A stretch of 64,000 bases of DNA from JAJYKC01 sp035545735. Its GTDB lineage: Bacteria > Acidobacteriota > Terriglobia > Bryobacterales > Bryobacteraceae. Below the pieces are notes generated by a model. It was not told the origin of the DNA. It did not search any database and saw nothing but the letters and a program-made list of their open reading frames with translations. Both the position numbers and the translations under genes were made by a program. Location of the stretch: assembly GCA_035545735.1 (NCBI GenBank), contig DASZXS010000073.1, positions 62,001-126,000 of the forward strand, given 5' to 3'. Of the stretch, positions 8,873-17,606 are shown piece after piece; position 1 is the stretch's first letter; the number at the start of each line of letters is the position of its first letter.

Positions 8873-9651
8873 GGCCCCAGGCGCACCCAGACCGCCCGGT
8901 GATCGGAAAACGGAGCGGGCTCGATGCTGGTGTCCCAGGTCCGCACCTCGGCAACGAAAATCCAGTCCAAGTGCCGGCGAAGAGCGGGATAAGTGTTCAG
9001 CGCGCCGTCAAGAGGCGTTTCGAATCCATTCCGCTTCATGGCCTGGCGTAGCGTCGCACCATGCGAACGGCCTCCAGGCAAGGGCACCACGTTACCCAGC
9101 CAGTACAGTTCGTTCGTATTAAAGTCCCCGCCGATCAGGCGCGGCCCCGGATAGCGGGCGGCCTCGTCGATGACGGGTTGAAGCTGCTCGACGCGCTCCC
9201 CGGCGTTTATCCGGGTGTCGAGATGCGCGTTCCAGACACGCAAATCAAATTGCGGCGTCCGTACGGTGGCGGCGATCGCAAAACGATCGCGGGATCGAAA
9301 GCGAAGATCGCAGCGTTTCAGCTGCTGGATCCGAGTGTCCGCCAGGGGATACCGGCTCACTATGCCCAGTCCCTGGTCGAAAGCACCCGAAGCCGCTGGT
9401 GCAAAACAGACGAAGTAGCCTAGCTCGCGCGCGACATCTTGCGCCAGGTTCGATTTCTGCGTCTCGTCATGGACCACTTCCTGAAACAAGAAAACGTCCG
9501 CGTCCCGCAGCCTGGACACACTCTGAATCCCCGCCACCACCCTGGCTGCATCCGCCTCCCGCGCGACGTTCAGCGTGACGGCGGAAACCGAGCCTTGCCC
9601 GGCGCGTTTCGGAGTTTCTTTTTGAGCGGCCGGTTGAGTGTGTGTCAGCAT
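8869..9651 (-). CDS. Endonuclease/exonuclease/phosphatase (EEP) family hydrolase
   Basis: A 260-residue protein with the full EEP motif set in order: TLNVAR (Asn), FLFQEV (metal-binding Glu), VWNAHLDT (catalytic His), IGGDFNT (Asp and Asn), LDWIFV, and SDHRAVWV at the end (Asp-His pair). EEP enzymes cleave phosphodiester bonds in nucleic acids or remove phosphates from lipids with a divalent metal. No signal peptide is clear, so it may be cytoplasmic. It is the last gene of the minus-strand run and lies 56 bases after a phospholipase D-like gene, which suggests a lipid or phosphodiester role, but the substrate is open. Confidence 0.88.
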   Translation of the reverse strand: MLTHTQPAAQKETPKRAGQGSVSAVTLNVAREADAARVVAGIQSVSRLRDADVFLFQEVVHDETQKSNLAQDVARELGYFVCFAPAASGAFDQGLGIVSRYPLADTRIQQLKRCDLRFRSRDRFAIAATVRTPQFDLRVWNAHLDTRINAGERVEQLQPVIDEAARYPGPRLIGGDFNTNELYWLGNVVPLPGGRSHGATLRQAMKRNGFETPLDGALNTYPALRRHLDWIFVAEVRTWDTSIEPAPFSDHRAVWVRLGP

Positions 9652-9707
9652 GTAGCGCGGTTTTGTCTTTTAGATGCTTGAATTCCGGTAAAGTTGCCTG
9701 TCCGCCG

Positions 9708-11198
9708 TCATTTCCCGCTCGCGCTCCCGGATTTGTCCGCCAGCGCGCTGGAAGAGTCCTTGCGTCCGGAATGGAGCCGGTAGTCTCGAACGAAGAGCGC
9801 AATCGCCATCCACGCGAATATAACGACGAGAGGATAGGCTAACGCTCGCGGAAAAAGCGCGAACAGAATCGCCAGGAGCAACAGCACAAATCCTCCCGTC
9901 ACCATCAGCCTGCCTTCGAATGGGCCAAGAACCCGCCGGTTCGTGAAGGCCGCGCCAATCGTGTTGCCGACGCGAATGGCGCCTGCCGCCGCGCGTCCGG
10001 CACTTCCCCCGCTGCGCCGCGGCGGCGGTTTGCGTGGCGGCGCGCCGGGAGCACGCACTTTGTACTTGCGATCCAGGATCAGTTCGGTTGCGTTCTCCAG
10101 GTCCTGCAGGTACATTTCTTCCATTTCAGCCGCGAACGCTTCATCCTCCACCACGGCGTCCAATTCGCAATTTCCGAACCAGCTCGCGACATTGAGATTC
10201 GTCGACCCGACCCGCGCCCAGCGTCCGTCCGCGACGGCGGTCTTGGCGTGCAGCATGGGGCCGTTCCATTCAAATACGCGTATACCCGCCTCGAGCAGCG
10301 ACCGATAGCCAGCTCTCGAGAGCAGCTTGAGCATCGGAATGTCGGTGCTGTTGGGGACCAGCAGGCGCACGTCGACATTGTCTGCCGCCGCCGCCCGCAA
10401 GGCCTGGACGTACGTGCTGGTCCCGGCAAAGTAAGCATCCGTCAACCAAAGCCTTTTCCGAGCCAGCGCGGAGATCAGTTGATCGAATCGAAACATCCCT
10501 GCCGTCGCCGGCAGAGTTGCAACCACGCGCAGGCTTGTGCCGCCGGCGCGAGTTGGCCCTTCCGCGGCGAACGTATCGAGATCGGAAATAGGAGGACCGG
10601 TCATCGCCCAGATCTGGGCGAAGGCCTCTTCGACCGCCGCGACGGCATTCCCCCGGATTTCCACTCCGGTGTCGCGCCACGGATCGATATTCTTTGCCGG
10701 ATCTCCCACCCACATTCTTCCCACGCACAATCCGGTGATGAAGCCTATCTTCCCGTCCACCGTAAGCATCTTCCGGTGGTCGCGAGAGAGCCAGCCGAGC
10801 GGGCTATCGAAACGCGGAGGATTATAACAGCGCACCTCGACTCCACCCGCGCGCAGTCGCCTCCAGAATCGCCGCGAAGTTTTGCCGAAGCCGCCCAACC
10901 AGTCGTAGATCAGCCTTACGCGGACCCCGTCCCGCGACTTCGCGATCAGTGCGTCGGAAAACTCGCGGCCCGTGTCGTCTTCGTGGATGATGTAACTCTC
11001 GAAGTGAATATGATGTTTCGCCGAGGCAATGGCGTCGAGCCACGCGGGATAATTCTCACTGGCGTCTTTCAGCAAACGCACGCGGTTGCCTTCAATCAAT
11101 GGCGCCCCGGCCGCGCGCGAGAACGCCTGGTCGGCAAACGCCCGCGCCGAGGAAATTCCCGCGCGCTCCTTGGGTTCCCTATTCACGATGACGCCCAT
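9708..11198 (-). CDS. Phospholipase D-like / cardiolipin synthase-like protein
   Basis: A 496-residue protein with two HKD motifs: HRKMLTVDGKIGFITG (about 160-175) and HAKTAVADGRWARVGSTN (about 315-332). Spacing and flanking sequence fit the bacterial cardiolipin synthase/PLD family (HFESYIIHEDDTG precedes the first motif). Unlike classical Cls, there are no N-terminal membrane helices. Instead two hydrophobic segments (LMVTGGFVLLLLAILFALF and YPLVVIFAWMAIALFV) lie at the C-terminus after a Pro/Arg-rich linker, so the topology is unusual. It should transfer or hydrolyse phosphatidyl groups at the membrane. It follows the mannose-6-phosphate isomerase gene on the same strand with a 60-base gap. 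Confidence 0.88.
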   Translation of the reverse strand: MGVIVNREPKERAGISSARAFADQAFSRAAGAPLIEGNRVRLLKDASENYPAWLDAIASAKHHIHFESYIIHEDDTGREFSDALIAKSRDGVRVRLIYDWLGGFGKTSRRFWRRLRAGGVEVRCYNPPRFDSPLGWLSRDHRKMLTVDGKIGFITGLCVGRMWVGDPAKNIDPWRDTGVEIRGNAVAAVEEAFAQIWAMTGPPISDLDTFAAEGPTRAGGTSLRVVATLPATAGMFRFDQLISALARKRLWLTDAYFAGTSTYVQALRAAAADNVDVRLLVPNSTDIPMLKLLSRAGYRSLLEAGIRVFEWNGPMLHAKTAVADGRWARVGSTNLNVASWFGNCELDAVVEDEAFAAEMEEMYLQDLENATELILDRKYKVRAPGAPPRKPPPRRSGGSAGRAAAGAIRVGNTIGAAFTNRRVLGPFEGRLMVTGGFVLLLLAILFALFPRALAYPLVVIFAWMAIALFVRDYRLHSGRKDSSSALADKSGSASGK

Positions 11199-11258
11199 TG
11201 GTTAACTTCGATCATGGCACTGAGGCGCTGGTCTTTTCAGCCGCGATCGGGAGAATGT

Positions 11259-12068
11259 CTAGGGAACCCAGGTGCGTAGAAACCTTGCCGGAGCGGAGGG
11301 GTCAAGCGGACAGCCGCCTCCGCCGTCCGGAATCATCCACGCCTCGCCCGCCTCGAACGGCTCTCCCGCGAGCCTGCCATTTCCTTCAAGGAAGATAACG
11401 AACTGCGGCTGTCCCGGCGTGGGTGGAATCTCACGGACCGAATCTGCGCTCCAGGACTCGGTGCGGAAATACGGGCACTCGGCGAGCAGCAGCGCGCCGT
11501 CGCTGGTCGTCCGCGGGACCTGCCTGCCCGGGTGCGGGCCGAGATGAGCGACCTCCGCGCCTTTGTCGAGATGTAACTCGCGCGGGCGTCCGTAGTCGTA
11601 CAGGCGATATGTGATATCCGACTGCTGCTGAATTTCGGCGACTGTCAAACCGGCTCCGATCGCGTGCACGGTTCCGGCGGGAACAAAATAGGTATCGCCC
11701 GGCGCCACTTCACGCCAGGCAAGAAGGCGCTCAATCTCTCCGCTCAAAGACGCCTCGCGAAGCCTCTCTCTGCTGATCTCCTCGCGGAACCCAACGGCGA
11801 GCGATGCGCCGGACTCCGCGCGCACCACATGCCACATCTCGGTTTTTCCGCGCGAATTTTCATGCCGTGCGGCGTATTCGTCGCCCGGATGAACCTGGAC
11901 AGACAGTTTCTCCGAAGTGAAGATGAATTTGATTAGCAGCGGGAGTTCTTCGCTCGCCTCGAACCAGACCTCTCCGATTTTTTTAGAAGAATCGGGATAA
12001 AGAGGCGCAAGCGAATGCGCCCCCCATACTTTTTCCAGAAAACGCTGCCGGAGACGGACTGGCCTCAA
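11259..12068 (-). CDS. manA: Mannose-6-phosphate isomerase, class I, short type
   Basis: A 269-residue cupin protein. The zinc ligands of class I phosphomannose isomerases are present: Gln58 and His60 in SVQVHPGDEYA, Glu77 in GKTEMWHV and His135 in AGTVHAIG. A conserved Arg follows in DITYRLYDYGRPRELH. It interconverts fructose-6-phosphate and mannose-6-phosphate and so feeds mannose into sugar nucleotides. The start is TTG at 12068, overlapping the aminotransferase stop as TTGA, a sign of translational coupling. At 269 residues it is somewhat shorter than the Bacillus type (about 315). Confidence 0.9.
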   Translation of the reverse strand: MRPVRLRQRFLEKVWGAHSLAPLYPDSSKKIGEVWFEASEELPLLIKFIFTSEKLSVQVHPGDEYAARHENSRGKTEMWHVVRAESGASLAVGFREEISRERLREASLSGEIERLLAWREVAPGDTYFVPAGTVHAIGAGLTVAEIQQQSDITYRLYDYGRPRELHLDKGAEVAHLGPHPGRQVPRTTSDGALLLAECPYFRTESWSADSVREIPPTPGQPQFVIFLEGNGRLAGEPFEAGEAWMIPDGGGGCPLDPSAPARFLRTWVP

Positions 12069-13276
12069 GCGGAATATTTCCCAATGAAGGCAGCGATGCG
12101 ATCGAGACCGCGCTCGAGTTCCCGCATCGAAGTGGCGTACGAAATACGGATGTGCTGGTCGGTGCCGAAAGCCTCGCCCGGAACCACCGCGACGTGCGCT
12201 TCGGACAGCAGGCGCTCCGTGAACGATAACGCCGAATCGATTCCGTTGTGGAATGCAACCGAAACGTTGGGGTACGCATAGAATGCGCCCTTGGGTTCGA
12301 TGATCTTTACGCCCGGAATGGAGCGAAGCCGCGAGATCACGAAATCGCGGCGCTTCCGGTACTCGGCGAGCATCAGAGGGATGGAATCCTGAGAGCCTGT
12401 CACCGCTTCGACGGCGGCTTTCTGCGCGATCGACGTGGGGTTCGAGGTGGAATGGCTCTGCAGTTTGCCGATAGAGCTGGTTACGTCCTTCGGCGCAAGA
12501 ACAAACCCGATGCGCCAGCCGGTCATCGCGTAGGTTTTGGATAGAGAGCCCGCCACCACGACATTTTCCTTCGCGCCTTTCACGGACGCGATGGAAAACG
12601 GCTCGTCTTCATAGAGAAAGCGGCAGTAGCATTCGTCGGTCAACAGCCAGATGCCGCGCCTGGAGGTGAGCTGGTGAATGCGCTCGAACTCTTCGCGGCT
12701 CAGCACGGCGCCGCTGGGATTCGACGGCGAGTTGACGATCAGCATCTTGGTTTTCGCCGTGATATGCGGCTCCAAAGACGCTGCTGTAAAGGTGAATCCC
12801 TGGTCTTCGTCCGAGCCGGCAAAAACACAGCGCCCGCCGGCGTAGTTCACGACGTCCTTGTATGTCACCCAGTACGGCACCGGGATGATGACTTCGTCGC
12901 CGGGATTGAGCAGGGCCTGGGTCAAACCAAAAATCGCGTGCTTGCCGCCGACGGTGACCACGCACTCGTTTGCGGCATAGTCCGTTCCGTAATCGACGCG
13001 ATGCCGCTCGCAGATCGCTTGTTTAAGCTCGACGGTTCCGCCGGCGGGCGTGTATTTGGTGAAATTCGTCTCGATGGCGCGGATTGCGGCCTGCTTGATG
13101 TTGTCCGGAGTCGGAAAATCGGGCTCGCCCGCGCCGAAGTCGACCACATCGACTCCTTCGCGCTTCAAACGTCCGGCCTCGGCCGCCACTTTCATGGTGG
13201 ACGACTCGGTAATCCAGGACATCCGCTCCGCTATCGAGCGTTCGGGTACAACTACTGAAGACTGTGATGCAGGCAT
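12065..13276 (-). CDS. Class I pyridoxal-phosphate aminotransferase (aspartate aminotransferase type)
   Basis: A 403-residue class I aminotransferase. Asp214 (LLTDECY) and the Schiff-base Lys247 in AGSLSKTYAMTGWRIG mark the PLP site; FGAGEPDFPTP near the N-terminus and HIRISYATS near the C-terminus (substrate carboxylate Arg) complete the family pattern. It most resembles the short type I-gamma aspartate aminotransferases that also act on prephenate, but substrate assignment is inference. It lies 8 bases downstream of coaD and overlaps manA by 4 bases, so it belongs to the same transcript. Confidence 0.93.
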   Translation of the reverse strand: MPASQSSVVVPERSIAERMSWITESSTMKVAAEAGRLKREGVDVVDFGAGEPDFPTPDNIKQAAIRAIETNFTKYTPAGGTVELKQAICERHRVDYGTDYAANECVVTVGGKHAIFGLTQALLNPGDEVIIPVPYWVTYKDVVNYAGGRCVFAGSDEDQGFTFTAASLEPHITAKTKMLIVNSPSNPSGAVLSREEFERIHQLTSRRGIWLLTDECYCRFLYEDEPFSIASVKGAKENVVVAGSLSKTYAMTGWRIGFVLAPKDVTSSIGKLQSHSTSNPTSIAQKAAVEAVTGSQDSIPLMLAEYRKRRDFVISRLRSIPGVKIIEPKGAFYAYPNVSVAFHNGIDSALSFTERLLSEAHVAVVPGEAFGTDQHIRISYATSMRELERGLDRIAAFIGKYSA

Positions 13277-13284
13277 TCCTTTTA

Positions 13285-13791
13285 TTATCGAATGATTTTG
13301 GCCGCTTTTTCTTCCGCCAGACGCGCCGTGAGCCGCCGCTCCACAAACCCGGGGACGAGGCCGTGGATATCCCCCTCCAGGCGTGCTACCTCCTTGACGA
13401 GTCTCGAACTGAGGAAGGAATAAGCCTCGGCGGCGAGCAGGAACACGGTTTCCACTTCCGAGTGCAAGCGCCGGTTCATCAGCGCCATCTGTAGTTCGTA
13501 TTCGTAGTCGGAGACAGCCCGGATGCCGCGGATAATCAGGCGTGCGTTCCGTGCCTTGGCATAGCCGACCAGCAGGCCGTCGAAGGAATCGATGGTGACG
13601 TTTGGATGGGACGTGGTCGCTTCCCGCAACATCTCCATGCGCTCCGCGGGGCTGAACAGAGGCTGTTTCTCCTCGTTCCGCAGTACGGCCACAATCAAGT
13701 GGTCCGCCAGGCGCGCGCCGCGCTCAATGATGTCGAGATGCCCGTTTGTGAGAGGATCGAAGGTCCCCGGATAAATGGCGATGAGAGACAT
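13285..13791 (-). CDS. coaD: Phosphopantetheine adenylyltransferase
   Basis: A 168-residue nucleotidyltransferase that makes dephospho-CoA from 4'-phosphopantetheine and ATP, the next-to-last step of CoA synthesis. It has the N-terminal YPGTFDPLTNGHLD motif with the TxGH-type ATP site, RGIRAVSDYEYELQMALMNR in the middle, and SSRLVKEVA near the end, all diagnostic. I take the ATG at 13791; a TTG two codons upstream would overlap the previous gene. The size matches the family (about 160). It lies within the housekeeping run, between a ferredoxin-NADP reductase and an aminotransferase. Confidence 0.95.
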   Translation of the reverse strand: MSLIAIYPGTFDPLTNGHLDIIERGARLADHLIVAVLRNEEKQPLFSPAERMEMLREATTSHPNVTIDSFDGLLVGYAKARNARLIIRGIRAVSDYEYELQMALMNRRLHSEVETVFLLAAEAYSFLSSRLVKEVARLEGDIHGLVPGFVERRLTARLAEEKAAKIIR

Positions 13792-13793
13792 GC

Positions 13794-14483
13794 TCAATCG
13801 TATTTTTCAACGATAATCTGCTTGCGGTCGAACCCCAGGCCCTTCAAAATGCTCCGGGCGTCATCCACCATCAGTTTCAGGCCGCAAAGATAAACGTCGA
13901 TATCGCGGCGGCTGCCGATCACCTCGACCATGTGCTGTTGAACGTGTCCGGAGCGTCCGGTCCAGCCGGCGCCTGGACGGCTGACTACCGGGACAAAGCG
14001 GAAGTTCGAGTGGAGCTTTTCCATTTCCTCAAACTCGGCGCGGTAGGTGAGTCCATGCTCGTAGCGGGTTCCGAAAATCAGCGTCAGGGGCTGAGGCTGA
14101 TCGGCCAGATGGGCATGGAGCATCGAACGAAACGGAGCGATTCCGGTGCCCGTGGCAACGAATACGGCTTCGCGGCCCGGGTTGCGCAGAGTGAAGAAGC
14201 CCATCGGCGCTGAGATCTCCATCGTGTCGCCCGGATTCAAGTCGAACAGGCGCGGCGAGAGCAGGCCATCCGGCACCCGGTTCAGCACGAGTTCGAAGCG
14301 ATTCCCGAGCACGGGCGCGGAGGCAATCGAATAGGGGCGCATAATCTGCTTCCCCTTTACCGGTTCGGAGAAAGTGATGAACTGGCCCGCCTGGAACGGC
14401 AAGTCCTCCACTTCCGGAACTTCAAACACAAAGTGGCGAACGTCGGGACACAGTTCGTAGAATTCGATCAGCTTTGCCTTCAC
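13794..14483 (-). CDS. Ferredoxin--NADP(+) reductase-type flavoprotein
   Basis: A 229-residue FNR-fold protein starting at GTG 14483. RPYSIASAP at about 49-57 binds FAD, and GTGIAPFRSM at about 111-120 binds the nicotinamide nucleotide; the C-terminus KQIIVEKYD ends in an aromatic residue two from the end. It should pass electrons between NAD(P)H and ferredoxin or flavodoxin in the cytosol. There is no iron-sulfur domain, so it is a stand-alone reductase. It follows the CbiX-like chelatase by 11 bases and nearly touches coaD. Confidence 0.88.
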   Translation of the reverse strand: MKAKLIEFYELCPDVRHFVFEVPEVEDLPFQAGQFITFSEPVKGKQIMRPYSIASAPVLGNRFELVLNRVPDGLLSPRLFDLNPGDTMEISAPMGFFTLRNPGREAVFVATGTGIAPFRSMLHAHLADQPQPLTLIFGTRYEHGLTYRAEFEEMEKLHSNFRFVPVVSRPGAGWTGRSGHVQQHMVEVIGSRRDIDVYLCGLKLMVDDARSILKGLGFDRKQIIVEKYD

Positions 14484-14494
14484 GTCGCTCGCCC

Positions 14495-14875
14495 TTACAC
14501 CACCGCGGTCTTCGCCTCCGCAACGCGATCGAGGAGTACCCGCACCAGTGCGGGATGCCCATCGAGCGGCGGAGTGATCTCAATGCTCACATCTTTTTGG
14601 ATGCTCGCGGCTTCCGCGGCGATGCGCGGCAGATCGCGCTGTAGATGTACTCCAAGCGTCAGAAAATAAGGGATTACAACCACGCGCGCCATACCTTCGC
14701 GGGCCAGGACGCCAACGGCCGCCATCAAATCCGGTTGAGCGAGTTCCAGGAATGCGGCTTCCACCCGGTAGCCCCCCGCCCGCGCGAGGTCGGCTGCAAC
14801 CCGGCGCACCATCGCGTTGGCGGACTCAATGCTCGATCCGTGCCCGAAGACGACATAGCCCGTGCGCGTGTTCAT
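14495..14875 (-). CDS. CbiX/SirB-type sirohydrochlorin chelatase-like protein
   Basis: A 126-residue protein of single-domain CbiX size. It begins YVVFGHGSSIESANA, where the first His of the chelatase metal site sits, and continues with AFLELAQPDLMAAV and VVVIPYFLTLGVHLQRDLP, containing a second conserved His. CbiX/SirB proteins insert cobalt or iron into sirohydrochlorin for B12 or siroheme. No other tetrapyrrole gene is nearby, so the metal cannot be assigned. The start overlaps the previous stop by 4 bases (ATGA). Confidence 0.85.
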   Translation of the reverse strand: MNTRTGYVVFGHGSSIESANAMVRRVAADLARAGGYRVEAAFLELAQPDLMAAVGVLAREGMARVVVIPYFLTLGVHLQRDLPRIAAEAASIQKDVSIEITPPLDGHPALVRVLLDRVAEAKTAVV

Positions 14876-15504
14876 GGCGCTTGAATCAGACTTCCGGCAG
14901 GCTTGGGAAGCTCTGCCTCAGGAAGACGGCCGCGGAGAAAATCAAGAAACGCGCGGCCTTTGGGGCGTCCATTGTTGTAGCTGAGCTGAACGCGCTCGAA
15001 GAAAACCAGCATTGCCAGTATTTCCGAATCCCGCACCGGAGCCGCCGCCGATTCCGCCCGCTGTTTCGCATGATCTTCGAACCGGTCCCGGATTCCGTCG
15101 TAAATCGCCCGCGCCAGGGGATTTTCCGGGCGGCTTTCATAATAAATGCCGCTCTGCAGGGTCTTCTTTGTCCGGATCAGAGATTCGAGCGCTTCGCGCG
15201 CATCGGAATCGACAGCGCCGGGGACCGATATCGCCGAGGCGAAGATCGCCTGGCCGGTGAACACCACCAGGTCCTCATGCTCCCGCAGAAACGATTCCGG
15301 AACGCGGACGTCCGGGTTCGGCATAGCTTTCGGGTCGAGCGCCGGGGGTTTTTCATGCCGCCGCGCCTCCTGAAGATACTCGCATTCGAATGGACAGGAG
15401 ATGCTCACTTCCCGCTCGTTTCCGCAACAAAGGGAGCATATTTCGGTTTGCAAGCCCAGGCAGTGGCGGCGAGCCTTGCGCTCTTCACAGATACCGCATT
15501 TCAT
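14872..15504 (-). CDS. Cys-rich zinc-binding protein of unknown function
   Basis: A 210-residue protein. The first 45 residues hold eight Cys (C3, C6, C15, C22, C25, C26 and two more in SCPFECEYL) plus His14, consistent with a two-metal zinc finger of the MYND/HIT kind. The rest is helical (ESFLREHEDLVVFTGQAIFA, then KQRAESAAAPVRDSEILAML). I do not recognise a characterised family, although similar proteins occur in acidobacteria. It is the first gene of a tight chain leading to the CbiX-like chelatase, FNR and coaD, so it may be a regulator or metal chaperone; that is inference. Confidence 0.72.
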   Translation of the reverse strand: MKCGICEERKARRHCLGLQTEICSLCCGNEREVSISCPFECEYLQEARRHEKPPALDPKAMPNPDVRVPESFLREHEDLVVFTGQAIFASAISVPGAVDSDAREALESLIRTKKTLQSGIYYESRPENPLARAIYDGIRDRFEDHAKQRAESAAAPVRDSEILAMLVFFERVQLSYNNGRPKGRAFLDFLRGRLPEAELPKPAGSLIQAP

Positions 15505-15541
15505 CTCGGTACCCTCATGTTAGCATCGGGTTTCGCCGGTC

Positions 15542-17563
15542 TCAGTGGCTCGCTTCGTCGAGACGCAGAGAGTATACCGCCAATCCCAGCAGGCGCATGT
15601 CCGGCGAAAGGCCCAGAGCCGCCGCCGAGACGGGGTTATCGATATGAAAAGTCAGCGTGTTATAGCCGCCCCTCAGGAGATGGGCGGGGATAGTGGCCTG
15701 GATCGGAAATCCAGCGGCGTTCGGAAGCGCGGAAAACGAACCCACTTCCGCGCCGTTCACGCGGACCGAGAAGGAGAGGTTCGGATGGGCAGGCAACGTA
15801 AAGCCGAGCATCTGGCCGTGGAGGGTGACGTCCTTTTCGGGAGGGCGTTCCAGGTTAAGCCACAGAGTCGCCTCTCCGTATTCAGTCCAGGACGCGTCCT
15901 TTTCCGCATAGCTCCAGCCTTTGCCCTTATAGAGGCCGGCGTTTCCACTTGACCCGAAGGTGATTGCTTCGCCGAACTGATAGCGATTGCCTCCGCGCGG
16001 ATCCACCAGATTCCATTCGCCGGTTTTGAAATCGACGCTGCACAACCCGGACTCCAGGTGGTTTTCGATCGCGTAGGTCCGCGCTTCAAAAGGATAGTCC
16101 GCGTCAAAGCGGTGCAGATCCCATCCGTACGGAAACCACCCGCTGTGTCCGTTGATGGTGGGGATGCCGGTGGCGCCGGCAAGCAGCATCGCGTCCATCT
16201 GCCCGACGTCCTCGGCAAGGCTGTCGTTCGTTTTACGTACATTCGTCACGAAGAAAGTCTTGCAGGCGGCGGGCGCGGGTTGAATCCGGCCGAATACCTC
16301 GCGTTCCACGGAGCGGTCGATCGTCGCGAGGACCGAGTGATTCATCTGCTCCACCAGCAGAAAACATCCCAGCCCCCAGGCGGCCGCCCGCCACTTCCCG
16401 CCACGCGTCCATAACTCGTGAATCGCCAGCGAACAGAGGATCACGATCCCGAACGTGATGACGTGATTCATTCTGCCGGGCACGCGTGTTCCATCGGCGC
16501 CGGGGACCAAATGATAGACCAGCCACCACAGGGACCACTTTCCGAATTTCACGGTGAGCAGATAAAGAATGGCGCAGGCTGCCCCGATGGCGGCCGCGGC
16601 GCGGCGTTTGCGGACGATGGCAAAGGCGAACGCTCCAAAAGCGGTGAGCAGAGTCACCGGCGGCCATCCGCGGCCCCATTCGAGGCCGCGCGTGCGGATC
16701 GAGTCGTAGACATGCGAGAGCAGGCTCCCCCAGATCAGATTCGTGTCGCCGATATCCGCGATCTCCCGCCAGTCCCGGGCATAAAGCAGCGCTTCGCCAT
16801 AAGGTCTTCCTCCGGTCACTTTCAAGCTGGGCAAATAGACCATCAGGAAAGGAATCAGGGCAAGCCCGAAAAGAATTGCGGCGGCGGCGATATCTCGCGC
16901 TCGGGCCCGCCGCTGGATCTCCTTCATGCCCGGCGCGAGGCAGAGCACAAATACGATCGCCGCAAAACCCGAAAAGAAAGCCATGTAGTAGCAGGTGAAG
17001 AAAAGCAGGCTCGCGAGCACCGCGGCCACCCACAGGCAGGCGCGCGAACGGCGATTCCAATACTCCATCACGAGCAGCGCCACTACCGGGAGGTAGTCCA
17101 AAGCGGCAAATACGCCATGGAATTCCGTGATGAGGAAGATATTCGAGATCGTGAAAAGCGCCGCGCCAAACAGAGCGGGCGCGATAGCGAATCGAAAATG
17201 CCGCCGCAGCAGCGCATAGAGCGCCAGAAAACCCATGAGCCGCAGCCCGAAGAGAGTGAGCTGGAAGGCGAGCGGCCGGTCCGCGCCGAATAACGAAAAA
17301 AACGAATAGAACGGCGTGAACAGAAACATCGACTCGCTGAGCGCGAGCGATCCGGGATGCGGCGCGAAGAAGTTCGGACTGGCCATGGCCGCGCGGCCCG
17401 CGAAAACGGACTGCCAGTGTTGCAGAATCGTTATGTAGAGGCGATTGTCGACCAGATCTCCACTGACGAGATTGCCGCCTGAGAAGAAGAACGGATAATA
17501 CAGACAGACAATGCTGGCTACCGCCGCGCCAACCGCCAGAAATGGCTCAGCGACCTTGCGCAT
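15542..17563 (-). CDS. Large multi-spanning membrane protein, GT-C/YfhO-like
   Basis: A 673-residue protein with about eleven membrane helices over residues 1-420 and a periplasmic C-terminal domain of about 240 residues that looks beta-rich (TLWLNLERPPEKDVTLHG, FSVRVNGAEVGSF). The first loop contains VSGDLVDNRLYITILQHW, with an Asp in the place where GT-C lipid-sugar transferases carry their catalytic acid. YfhO-type proteins have this build. It probably transfers sugars from a polyprenyl-phosphate carrier. It is divergent, with 43 bases between, from a gene for a polyprenyl-phosphate-mannose-synthase-like enzyme, which supports this. Confidence 0.7.
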   Translation of the reverse strand: MRKVAEPFLAVGAAVASIVCLYYPFFFSGGNLVSGDLVDNRLYITILQHWQSVFAGRAAMASPNFFAPHPGSLALSESMFLFTPFYSFFSLFGADRPLAFQLTLFGLRLMGFLALYALLRRHFRFAIAPALFGAALFTISNIFLITEFHGVFAALDYLPVVALLVMEYWNRRSRACLWVAAVLASLLFFTCYYMAFFSGFAAIVFVLCLAPGMKEIQRRARARDIAAAAILFGLALIPFLMVYLPSLKVTGGRPYGEALLYARDWREIADIGDTNLIWGSLLSHVYDSIRTRGLEWGRGWPPVTLLTAFGAFAFAIVRKRRAAAAIGAACAILYLLTVKFGKWSLWWLVYHLVPGADGTRVPGRMNHVITFGIVILCSLAIHELWTRGGKWRAAAWGLGCFLLVEQMNHSVLATIDRSVEREVFGRIQPAPAACKTFFVTNVRKTNDSLAEDVGQMDAMLLAGATGIPTINGHSGWFPYGWDLHRFDADYPFEARTYAIENHLESGLCSVDFKTGEWNLVDPRGGNRYQFGEAITFGSSGNAGLYKGKGWSYAEKDASWTEYGEATLWLNLERPPEKDVTLHGQMLGFTLPAHPNLSFSVRVNGAEVGSFSALPNAAGFPIQATIPAHLLRGGYNTLTFHIDNPVSAAALGLSPDMRLLGLAVYSLRLDEASH

Positions 17564-17606
17564 AGGACATTAGACTAGCAGGTCGAGCCAGCCAAGTTCC
17601 GGTTCC

